From positions 1 through 64,000 of the forward strand of contig JAZGTN010000301.1 in assembly GCA_037783415.1 (NCBI GenBank): a stretch of DNA of 64,000 nt, written 5' to 3'. Of the stretch, positions 25,496 to 37,217 are shown piece after piece. Position 1 is the stretch's first letter, and each line of letters begins with the position of its first letter. The stretch is from Leptasterias polaris. Lineage: Eukaryota; Echinodermata; Asteroidea; Forcipulatida; Asteriidae. The notes beneath the pieces were generated by a model. The model saw nothing but the letters and a program-made list of their open reading frames with translations. It searched no databases and had not been told where the DNA came from. The position numbers and the translations under genes were made by a program.

Positions 25496-26865
25496 TCAGT
25501 ACACCCATGTTTCTTAGTAAAGAATTAATCTCAGCGCGTTCTGAGGGGTTTGAATTTTTTTCGTCTCAGAATACGCTCAGAATTAACCAGTTTGTTCAGT
25601 ACACCCATGTTTCTTAGTAAAGAATTAATCTCAGCGCGTTCTGAGGGGTTTGAATTTTTTTCGTCTCAGAATACGCTCAGAATCAACCAGTTTGTTCAGT
25701 ACACCCATGTTTCTTAGTAAAGAATTAATCTCGGCGTGTTTTGAGGGGTTTGAATTTTTTTCGTCTCAGAATACGCTCAGAATCAACCAGTTTGTTCAGT
25801 ACACCCATGTTTCTTAGTAAAGAATTAATCTCAGCGCGTTTTGAGGGGTTTGAATTTTTTTCGTCTCAGAATACGCTCAGAATCAACCAGTTTGTTCAGT
25901 ACACCCATGTTTCTTAGTAAAGAATTAATCTCAGCGCGTTTTGAGGGGTTTGAATTTTTTTCGTCTCAGAATACGCTCAGAATCAACCAGTTTGTTCAGT
26001 ACACCCATGTTTCTTAGTAAAGAATTAATCTCAGCCCATTCTGAGGGGTTTGAATTTTTTTCGTCTCAGAATACGCTCAGAATCAACCAGTTTGTTCAGT
26101 ACACCCATGTTTCTTAGTAAAGAATTAATCTCAGCGCATTCTGAGGGGTTTGAATTTTTTTCGTCTCAGAATACGCTCAGAATCAACCAGTTTGTTCAGT
26201 ACACCCATGTTTCTTAGTAAAGAATTAATCTCAGCGCATTCTGAGGGGTTTGAATTTTTTTCGTCTCAGAATACGCTCAGAATCAACCAGTTTGTTCAGT
26301 ACACCCATGTTTCTTAGTAAAGAATTAATCTCAGCGCATTCTGAGGGGTTTGAATTTTTTTCGTCTCCGATCACGCTCAGAATCAACCAGTTTGTTCAGT
26401 ACACCCTTGTTTCTTAGTAAAGAATTAATCTCAGCGCGTTTTGAGGGGTTTGAATTTTGTTCGTCTCCGATCACGCTCAGAATCAACCAGTTTGTTCAGT
26501 ACACCCATGTTTCTTAGTAAAGAATTAATCTCAGCGCATTCTGAGGGGTTTGAATTTTTTTCGTCTCAGAATACGCTCAGAATCAACCAGTTTGTTCAGT
26601 ACACCCATGTTTCTTAGTAAAGAATTAATCTCAGCGCATTCTGAGGGGTTTGAATTTTTTTCGTCTCAGAATACGCTCAGAATCAACCAGTTTGTTCAGT
26701 ACACCCATGTTTCTTAGTAAAGAATTAATCTCAGCGCATTCTGAGGGGTTTGAATTTTTTTCGTCTCAGAATACGCTCAGAATCAACCAGTTTGTTCAGT
26801 ACACCCATGTTTCTTAGTAAAGAATTAATCTCAGCGCATTCTGAGGGGTTTGAATTTTTTTCGTC

Positions 26866-29800
26866 TCAGAATACGCTCAGAATCAACCAGTTTGTTCAGT
26901 ACACCCATGTTTCTTAGTAAAGAATTAATCTCAGCGCATTCTGAGGGGTTTGAATTTTTTTCGTCTCCGATCACGCTCAGAATCAACCAGTTTGTTCAGT
27001 ACACCCATGTTTCTTAGTAAAGAATTAATCTCCGCGCGTTTTGAGGGGTTTGAATTTTTTTTCGTCTCAGAATACGCTCAGAATCAACCAGTTTGTTCAG
27101 TACACCCATGTTTCTTAGTAAAGAATTAATCTCAGCGCATTCTGAGGGGTTTGAATTTTTTTCGTCTCAGAATACGCTCAGAATCAACCAGTTTGTTCAG
27201 TACACCCATGTTTCTTAGTAAAGAATTAATCTCAGCGCGTTTTGAGGGGTTTGAATTTTTTTCGTCTCAGAATACGCTCAGAATCAACCAGTTTGTTCAG
27301 AACACCCATGTTTCTTAGTAAAGAATTAATCTCAGCGCGTTCTGAGGGGTTTGAATTTTTTTCGTCTCAGAATACGCTCAGAATCAACCAGTTTGTTCAG
27401 TACACCCATGTTTCTTAGTAAAGAATTAATCTCAGCGTGTTTTGAGGGGTTTGAATTTTTTTCGTCTCAGAATACGCTCAGAATCAACCAGTTTGTTCAG
27501 TACACCCATGTTTCTTAGTAAAGAATTAATCTCAGCGCATTCTGAGGGGTTTGAATTTTTTTCGTCTCAGAATACGCTCAGAATCAACCAGTTTGTTCAG
27601 TACACCCATGTTTCTTAGTAAAGAATTAATCTCAGCGCATTCTGAGGGGTTTGAATTTTTTTCGTCTCAGAATACGCTCAGAATCAACCAGTTTGTTCAG
27701 AACACCCATGTTTCTTAGTAAAGAATTAATCTCAGCGCGTTCTGAGGGGTTTGAATTTTTTTCGTCTCAGAATACGCTCAGAATCAACCAGTTTGTTCAG
27801 TACACCCATGTTTCTTAGTAAAGAATTAATCTCAGCGCGTTCTGAGGGGTTTGAATTTTTTTCGTCTCAGAATACGCTCAGAATCAACCAGTTTGTTCAG
27901 TACACCCATGTTTCTTAGTAAAGAATTAATCTCGGCGTGTTTTGAGGGGTTTGAATTTTTTTCGTCTCAGAATACGCTCAGAATCAACCAGTTTGTTCAG
28001 TACACCCATGTTTCTTAGTAAAGAATTAATCTCAGCCCATTCTGAGGGGTTTGAATTTTTTTCGTCTCAGAATACGCTCAGAATCAACCAGTTTGTTCAG
28101 TACACTAAGAAACATGGGTTTCTTAGTAAAGAATTAATCTCAGCGCATTCTGAGGGGTTTGAATTTTTTTCGTCTCAGAATACGCTCAGAATCAACCAGT
28201 TTGTTCAGTACACCCATGTTTCTTAGTAAAGAATTAATCTCAGCGCATTCTGAGGGGTTTGAATTTTTTTCGTCTCAGAATACGCTCAGAATCAACCAGT
28301 TTGTTCAGTACACCCATGTTTCTTAGTAAAGAATTAATCTCAGCGCATTCTGAGGGGTTTGAATTTTTTTCGTCTCCGATCACGCTCAGAATCAACCAGT
28401 TTGTTCAGTACACCCTTGTTTCTTAGTAAAGAATTAATCTCAGCGCGTTTTGAGGGGTTTGAATTTTTTTCGTCTCCGATCACGCTCAGAATCAACCAGT
28501 TTGTTCAGTACACCCATGTTTCTTAGTAAAGAATTAATCTCAGCGCATTCTGAGGGGTTTGAATTTTTTTCGTCTCAGAATACGCTCAGAATCAACCAGT
28601 TTGTTCAGTACACCCATGTTTCTTAGTAAAGAATTAATCTCAGCTTATTCTGAGGGGTTTGAATTTTTTTCGTCTCAGAATACGCTCAGAATCAACCAGT
28701 TTGTTCAGTACACCCATGTTTCTTAGTAAAGAATTAATCTCAGCGCATTCTGAGGGGTTTGAATTTTTTTCGTCTCAGAATACGCTCAGAATCAACCAGT
28801 TTGTTCAGTACACCCATGTTTCTTAGTAAAGAATTAATCTCAGCGCATTCTGAGGGGTTTGAATTTTTTTCGTCTCCGATCACGCTCAGAATCAACCAGT
28901 TTGTTCAGTACACCCATGTTTCTTAGTAAAGAATTAATCTCAGCGCGTTTTGAGGGGTTTGAATTTTTTTTCGTCTCAGAATACGCTCAGAATCAACCAG
29001 TTTGTTCAGTACACCCATGTTTCTTAGTAAAGAATTAATCTCAGCGCATTCTGAGGGGTTTGAATTTTTTTCGTCTCAGAATACGCTCAGAATCAACCAG
29101 TTTGTTCAGTACACCCATGTTTCTTAGTAAAGAATTAATCTCAGCGCGTTTTGAGGGGTTTGAATTTTTTTCGTCTCAGAATACGCTCAGAATCAACCAG
29201 TTTGTTCAGTACACCCATGTTTCTTAGTAAAGAATTAATCTCAGCGCGTTCTGAGGGGTTTGAATTTTTTTCGTCTCAGAATACGCTCAGAATCAACCAG
29301 TTTGTTCAGTACACCCATGTTTCTTAGTAAAGAATTAATCTCAGCGTGTTTTGAGGGGTTTGAATTTTTTTCGTCTCAGAATACGCTCAGAATCAACCAG
29401 TTTGTTCAGTACACCCATGTTTCTTAGTAAAGAATTAATCTCAGCGCGTTCTGAGGGGTTTGAATTTTTTTCGTCTCAGAATACGCTCAGAATCAACCAG
29501 TTTGTTCAGTACACCCATGTTTCTTAGTAAAGAAAAAATCTCAGCGCATTCTGAGGGGTTTGAATTTTTTTCGTCTCAGAATACGCTCAGAATCAACCAG
29601 TTGTTCAGTACACCCATGTTTCTTAGTAAAGAATTAATCTCAGCGTGTTTTGAGGGGTTTGAATTTTTTTCGTCTCAGAATACGCTCAGAATCAACCAGT
29701 TTGTTCAGTACACCCATGTTTCTTAGTAAAGAATTAATCTCAGCGCGTTTTAAGGGGTTTGAATTTTTTTTCGTCTCAGAATACGCTCAGAATCAACCAG

Positions 29801-29906
29801 TTTGTTCAGTACACCCATGTTTCTTAGTAAAGAATTAATCTCAGCGCGTTCTGAGGGGTTTGAATTTTTTTTCGTCTCAGAATACGCTCAGAATCAACCA
29901 GTTTGT
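26866..29906 (+). repeat. 3.04 kb higher-order block, copy 3
   Basis: Landmarks lie 4411 bp downstream of copy 2: CCGATCAC at 26967, hairpin at 28105, GAAAAAATC unit near 29533. Private substitutions include CTCCGCGCG near 27030 and AGCTTATT near 28643, absent from the other copies. Confidence 0.85.
28105..28126 (+). repeat. Hairpin-forming inverted insertion, copy 3
   Basis: Identical to the hairpin at 9709, carried within copy 3 of the 3.04 kb block. Confidence 0.85.
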
Positions 29907-32900
29907 TCAGTACACCCATGTTTCTTAGTAAAGAATTAATCTCAGCGCGTTTTGAGGGGTTTGAATTTTTTTCGTCTCAGAATACGCTCAGAATCAACCA
30001 GTTTGTTCAGAACACCCATGTTTCTTAGTAAAGAATTAATCTCAGCGCGTTCTGAGGGGTTTGAATTTTTTTCGTCTCAGAATACGCTCAGAATCAACCA
30101 GTTTGTTCAGTACACCCATGTTTCTTAGTAAAGAATTAATCTCAGCGCGTTCTGAGGGGTTTGAATTTTTTTCGTCTCAGAATACGCTCAGAATCAACCA
30201 GTTTGTTCAGTACACCCATGTTTCTTAGTAAAGAATTAATCTCGGCGTGTTTTGAGGGGTTTGAATTTTTTTCGTCTCAGAATACGCTCAGAATCAACCA
30301 GTTTGTTCAGTACACCCATGTTTCTTAGTAAAGAATTAATCTCAGCGCGTTTTGAGGGGTTTGAATTTTTTTCGTCTCAGAATACGCTCAGAATCAACCA
30401 GTTTGTTCAGTACACCCATGTTTCTTAGTAAAGAATTAATCTCAGCGCGTTTTGAGGGGTTTGAATTTTTTTCGTCTCAGAATACGCTCAGAATCAACCA
30501 GTTTGTTCAGTACACCCATGTTTCTTAGTAAAGAATTAATCTCAGCGCATTCTGAGGGGTTTGAATTTTTTTCGTCTCAGAATACGCTCAGAATCAACCA
30601 GTTTGTTCAGTACACCCATGTTTCTTAGTAAAGAATTAATCTCAGCGCATTCTGAGGGGTTTGAATTTTTTTCGTCTCAGAATACGCTCAGAATCAACCA
30701 GTTTGTTCAGTACACCCATGTTTCTTAGTAAAGAATTAATCTCAGCCCATTCTGAGGGGTTTGAATTTTTTTCGTCTCAGAATACGCTCAGAATCAACCA
30801 GTTTGTTCAGTACACCCATGTTTCTTAGTAAAGAATTAATCTCAGCGCATTCTGAGGGGTTTGAATTTTTTTCGTCTCAGAATACGCTCAGAATCAACCA
30901 GTTTGTTCAGTACACCCATGTTTCTTAGTAAAGAATTAATCTCAGCGCATTCTGAGGGGTTTGAATTTTTTTCGTCTCAGAATACGCTCAGAATCAACCA
31001 GTTTGTTCAGTACACCCATGTTTCTTAGTAAAGAATTAATCTCAGCGCATTCTGAGGGGTTTGAATTTTTTTCGTCTCCGATCACGCTCAGAATCAACCA
31101 GTTTGTTCAGTACACCCTTGTTTCTTAGTAAAGAATTAATCTCAGCGCGTTTTGAGGGGTTTGAATTTTTTTCGTCTCCGATCACGCTCAGAATCAACCA
31201 GTTTGTTCAGTACACCCATGTTTCTTAGTAAAGAATTAATCTCAGCGCATTCTGAGGGGTTTGAATTTTTTTCGTCTCAGAATACGCTCAGAATCAACCA
31301 GTTTGTTCAGTACACCCATGTTTCTTAGTAAAGAATTAATCTCAGCGCATTCTGAGGGGTTTGAATTTTTTTCGTCTCAGAATACGCTCAGAATCAACCA
31401 GTTTGTTCAGTACACCCATGTTTCTTAGTAAAGAATTAATCTCAGCGCATTCTGAGGGGTTTGAATTTTTTTCGTCTCAGAATACGCTCAGAATCAACCA
31501 GTTTGTTCAGTACACCCATGTTTCTTAGTAAAGAATTAATCTCAGCGCATTCTGAGGGGTTTGAATTTTTTTCGTCTCAGAATACGCTCAGAATCAACCA
31601 GTTTGTTCAGAACACCCATGTTTCTTAGTAAAGAATTAATCTCAGCGCGTTCTGAGGGGTTTGAATTTTTTTCGTCTCAGAATACGCTCAGAATCAACCA
31701 GTTTGTTCAGTACACCCATGTTTCTTAGTAAAGAATTAATCTCAGCGCGTTCTGAGGGGTTTGAATTTTTTTCGTCTCAGAATACGCTCAGAATCAACCA
31801 GTTTGTTCAGTACACCCATGTTTCTTAGTAAAGAATTAATCTCGGCGTGTTTTGAGGGGTTTGAATTTTTTTCGTCTCAGAATACGCTCAGAATCAACCA
31901 GTTTGTTCAGTACACCCATGTTTCTTAGTAAAGAATTAATCTCAGCCCATTCTGAGGGGTTTGAATTTTTTTCGTCTCAGAATACGCTCAGAATCAACCA
32001 GTTTGTTCAGTACACCCATGTTTCTTAGTAAAGAATTAATCTCAGCGCATTCTGAGGGGTTTGAATTTTTTTCGTCTCAGAATACGCTCAGAATCAACCA
32101 GTTTGTTCAGTACACCCATGTTTCTTAGTAAAGAATTAATCTCAGCGCATTCTGAGGGGTTTGAATTTTTTTCGTCTCAGAATACGCTCAGAATCAACCA
32201 GTTTGTTCAGTACACCCATGTTTCTTAGTAAAGAATTAATCTCAGCGCATTCTGAGGGGTTTGAATTTTTTTCGTCTCCGATCACGCTCAGAATCAACCA
32301 GTTTGTTCAGTACACCCTTGTTTCTTAGTAAAGAATTAATCTCAGCGCGTTTTGAGGGGTTTGAATTTTTTTCGTCTCCGATCACGCTCAGAATCAACCA
32401 GTTTGTTCAGTACACCCATGTTTCTTAGTAAAGAATTAATCTCAGCGCGTTCTGAGGGGTTTGAATTTTTTTCGTCTCAGAATACGCTCAGAATCAACCA
32501 GTTTGTTCAGTACACCCATGTTTCTTAGTAAAGAATTAATCTCAGCGTGTTTTGAGGGGTTTGAATTTTTTTCGTCTCAGAATACGCTCAGAATCAACCA
32601 GTTTGTTCAGTACACCCATGTTTCTTAGTAAAGAATTAATCTCAGCGCGTTCTGAGGGGTTTGAATTTTTTTCGTCTCAGAATACGCTCAGAATCAACCA
32701 GTTTGTTCAGTACACCCAAGTTTCTTAGTAAAGAAAAAATCTCAGCGCATTCTGAGGGGTTTGAATTTTTTTCGTCTCAGAATACGCTCAGAATCAACCA
32801 GTTGTTCAGTACACCCATGTTTCTTAGTAAAGAATTAATCTCAGCGTGTTTTGAGGGGTTTGAATTTTTTTCGTCTCAGAATACGCTCAGAATCAACCAG

Positions 32901-34176
32901 TTTGTTCAGTACACCCATGTTTCTTAGTAAAGAATTAATCTCAGCGCGTTTTAAGGGGTTTGAATTTTTTTTCGTCTCAGAATACGCTCAGAATCAACCA
33001 GTTTGTTCAGTACACCCATGTTTCTTAGTAAAGAATTAATCTCAGCGCGTTCTGAGGGGTTTGAATTTTTTTCGTCTCAGAATACGCTCAGAATTAACCA
33101 GTTTGTTCAGTACACCCATGTTTCTTAGTAAAGAATTAATCTCAGCGCGTTCTGAGGGGTTTGAATTTTTTTCGTCTCAGAATACGCTCAGAATCAACCA
33201 GTTTGTTCAGTACACCCATGTTTCTTAGTAAAGAATTAATCTCGGCGTGTTTTGAGGGGTTTGAATTTTTTTCGTCTCAGAATACGCTCAGAATCAACCA
33301 GTTTGTTCAGTACACCCATGTTTCTTAGTAAAGAATTAATCTCAGCCCATTCTGAGGGGTTTGAATTTTTTTCGTCTCAGAATACGCTCAGAATCAACCA
33401 GTTTGTTCAGTACACCCATGTTTCTTAGTAAAGAATTAATCTTAGCGCATTCTGAGGGGTTTGAATTTTTTTCGTCTCAGAATACGCTCAGAATCAACCA
33501 GTTTGTTCAGTACACCCATGTTTCTTAGTAAAGAATTAATCTCAGCGCATTCTGAGGGGTTTGAATTTTTTTCGTCTCAGAATACGCTCAGAATCAACCA
33601 GTTTGTTCAGTACACCCATGTTTCTTAGTAAAGAATTAATCTCAGCGCATTCTGAGGGGTTTGAATTTTTTTCGTCTCCGATCACGCTCAGAATCAACCA
33701 GTTTGTTCAGTACACCCTTGTTTCTTAGTAAAGAATTAATCTCAGCGCGTTTTGAGGGGTTTGAATTTTTTTCGTCTCCGATCACGCTCAGAATCAACCA
33801 GTTTGTTCAGTACACCCATGTTTCTTAGTAAAGAATTAATCTCAGCGCATTCTGAGGGGTTTGAATTTTTTTCGTCTCAGAATACGCTCAGAATCAACCA
33901 GTTTGTTCAGTACACCCATGTTTCTTAGTAAAGAATTAATCTCAGCGCATTCTGAGGGGTTTGAATTTTTTTCGTCTCAGAATACGCTCAGAATCAACCA
34001 GTTTGTTCAGTACACCCATGTTTCTTAGTAAAGAATTAATCTCAGCGCATTCTGAGGGGTTTGAATTTTTTTCGTCTCAGAATACGCTCAGAATCAACCA
34101 GTTTGTTCAGTACACCCATGTTTCTTAGTAAAGAATTAATCTCAGCGCATTCTGAGGGGTTTGAATTTTTTTCGTC

Positions 34177-37100
34177 TCAGAATACGCTCAGAATCAACCA
34201 GTTTGTTCAGTACACCCATGTTTCTTAGTAAAGAATTAATCTCAGCGCATTCTGAGGGGTTTGAATTTTTTTCGTCTCCGATCACGCTCAGAATCAACCA
34301 GTTTGTTCAGTACACCCATGTTTCTTAGTAAAGAATTAATCTCAGCGCGTTTTGAGGGGTTTGAATTTTTTTTCGTCTCAGAATACGCTCAGAATCAACC
34401 AGTTTGTTCAGTACACCCATGTTTCTTAGTAAAGAATTAATCTCAGCGCATTCTGAGGGGTTTGAATTTTTTTCGTCTCAGAATACGCTCAGAATCAACC
34501 AGTTTGTTCAGTACACCCATGTTTCTTAGTAAAGAATTAATCTCAGCGCGTTTTGAGGGGTTTGAATTTTTTTCGTCTCAGAATACGCTCAGAATCAACC
34601 AGTTTGTTCAGAACACCCATGTTTCTTAGTAAAGAATTAATCTCAGCGCGTTCTGAGGGGTTTGAATTTTTTTCGTCTCAGAATACGCTCAGAATCAACC
34701 AGTTTGTTCAGTACACCCATGTTTCTTAGTAAAGAATTAATCTCAGCGTGTTTTGAGGGGTTTGAATTTTTTTCGTCTCAGAATACGCTCAGAATCAACC
34801 AGTTTGTTCAGTACACCCATGTTTCTTAGTAAAGAATTAATCTCAGCGCATTCTGAGGGGTTTGAATTTTTTTCGTCTCAGAATACGCTCAGAATCAACC
34901 AGTTTGTTCAGTACACCCATGTTTCTTAGTAAAGAATTAATCTCAGCGCATTCTGAGGGGTTTGAATTTTTTTCGTCTCAGAATACGCTCAGAATCAACC
35001 AGTTTGTTCAGAACACCCATGTTTCTTAGTAAAGAATTAATCTCAGCGCGTTCTGAGGGGTTTGAATTTTTTTCGTCTCAGAATACGCTCAGAATCAACC
35101 AGTTTGTTCAGTACACCCATGTTTCTTAGTAAAGAATTAATCTCAGCGCGTTCTGAGGGGTTTGAATTTTTTTCGTCTCAGAATACGCTCAGAATCAACC
35201 AGTTTGTTCAGTACACCCATGTTTCTTAGTAAAGAATTAATCTCGGCGTGTTTTGAGGGGTTTGAATTTTTTTCGTCTCAGAATACGCTCAGAATCAACC
35301 AGTTTGTTCAGTACACCCATGTTTCTTAGTAAAGAATTAATCTCAGCCCATTCTGAGGGGTTTGAATTTTTTTCGTCTCAGAATACGCTCAGAATCAACC
35401 AGTTTGTTCAGTACACTAAGAAACATGGGTTTCTTAGTAAAGAATTAATCTCAGCGCATTCTGAGGGGTTTGAATTTTTTTCGTCTCAGAATACGCTCAG
35501 AATCAACCAGTTTGTTCAGTACACCCATGTTTCTTAGTAAAGAATTAATCTCAGCGCATTCTGAGGGGTTTGAATTTTTTTCGTCTCAGAATACGCTCAG
35601 AATCAACCAGTTTGTTCAGTACACCCATGTTTCTTAGTAAAGAATTAATCTCAGCGCATTCTGAGGGGTTTGAATTTTTTTCGTCTCCGATCACGCTCAG
35701 AATCAACCAGTTTGTTCAGTACACCCTTGTTTCTTAGTAAAGAATTAATCTCAGCGCGTTTTGAGGGGTTTGAATTTTTTTCGTCTCCGATCACGCTCAG
35801 AATCAACCAGTTTGTTCAGTACACCCATGTTTCTTAGTAAAGAATTAATCTCAGCGCATTCTGAGGGGTTTGAATTTTTTTCGTCTCAGAATACGCTCAG
35901 AATCAACCAGTTTGTTCAGTACACCCATGTTTCTTAGTAAAGAATTAATCTCAGCGCATTCTGAGGGGTTTGAATTTTTTTCGTCTCAGAATACGCTCAG
36001 AATCAACCAGTTTGTTCAGTACACCCATGTTTCTTAGTAAAGAATTAATCTCAGCGCATTCTGAGGGGTTTGAATTTTTTTCGTCTCAGAATACGCTCAG
36101 AATCAACCAGTTTGTTCAGTACACCCATGTTTCTTAGTAAAGAATTAATCTCAGCGCATTCTGAGGGGTTTGAATTTTTTTCGTCTCCGATCACGCTCAG
36201 AATCAACCAGTTTGTTCAGTACACCCATGTTTCTTAGTAAAGAATTAATCTCAGCGCGTTTTGAGGGGTTTGAATTTTTTTTCGTCTCAGAATACGCTCA
36301 GAATCAACCAGTTTGTTCAGTACACCCATGTTTCTTAGTAAAGAATTAATCTCAGCGCATTCTGAGGGGTTTGAATTTTTTTCGTCTCAGAATACGCTCA
36401 GAATCAACCAGTTTGTTCAGTACACCCATGTTTCTTAGTAAAGAATTAATCTCAGCGCGTTTTGAGGGGTTTGAATTTTTTTCGTCTCAGAATACGCTCA
36501 GAATCAACCAGTTTGTTCAGTACACCCATGTTTCTTAGTAAAGAATTAATCTCAGCGCGTTCTGAGGGGTTTGAATTTTTTTCGTCTCAGAATACGCTCA
36601 GAATCAACCAGTTTGTTCAGTACACCCATGTTTCTTAGTAAAGAATTAATCTCAGCGTGTTTTGAGGGGTTTGAATTTTTTTCGTCTCAGAATACGCTCA
36701 GAATCAACCAGTTTGTTCAGTACACCCATGTTTCTTAGTAAAGAATTAATCTCAGCGCGTTCTGAGGGGTTTGAATTTTTTTCGTCTCAGAATACGCTCA
36801 GAATCAACCAGTTTGTTCAGTACACCCATGTTTCTTAGTAAAGAAAAAATCTCAGCGCATTCTGAGGGGTTTGAATTTTTTTCGTCTCAGAATACGCTCA
36901 GAATCAACCAGTTGTTCAGTACACCCATGTTTCTTAGTAAAGAATTAATCTCAGCGTGTTTTGAGGGGTTTGAATTTTTTTCGTCTCAGAATACGCTCAG
37001 AATCAACCAGTTTGTTCAGTACACCCATGTTTCTTAGTAAAGAATTAATCTCAGCGCGTTTTAAGGGGTTTGAATTTTTTTTCGTCTCAGAATACGCTCA

Positions 37101-37217
37101 GAATCAACCAGTTTGTTCAGTACACCCATGTTTCTTAGTAAAGAATTAATCTCAGCGCGTTCTGAGGGGTTTGAATTTTTTTTCGTCTCAGAATACGCTC
37201 AGAATCAACCAGTTTGT
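34177..37217 (+). repeat. 3.04 kb higher-order block, copy 4
   Basis: Landmarks lie 7311 bp downstream of copy 3: CCGATCAC at 34278, hairpin at 35416, GAAAAAATC unit near 36844. It does not carry the two private substitutions of copy 3, so those arose in copy 3 after duplication or are consensus errors there. Confidence 0.85.
35416..35437 (+). repeat. Hairpin-forming inverted insertion, copy 4
   Basis: Identical to the hairpin at 9709, carried within copy 4 of the 3.04 kb block. The shorter block relatives near 31.98 and 39.2 kb have an ordinary CACCCATG at this place. Confidence 0.85.

Larger units (their letters stand above)
25049..32660 (+). repeat. 7.6 kb higher-order tandem repeat, copy 1
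   Basis: Delimited by successive GAAAAAATC units (25.12, then 32.74 kb). It shares with copy 2 the private variant GAATTAACC (25584 and 33093), the order of AGCCCATT units and the hairpin insertion. The 7612 bp length against copy 2 is explained by whole-monomer differences: one GCGTTCTG unit near 25.5 kb and two GCGTTTTG units at 25.83-25.93 kb are absent from copy 2. Confidence 0.75.
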
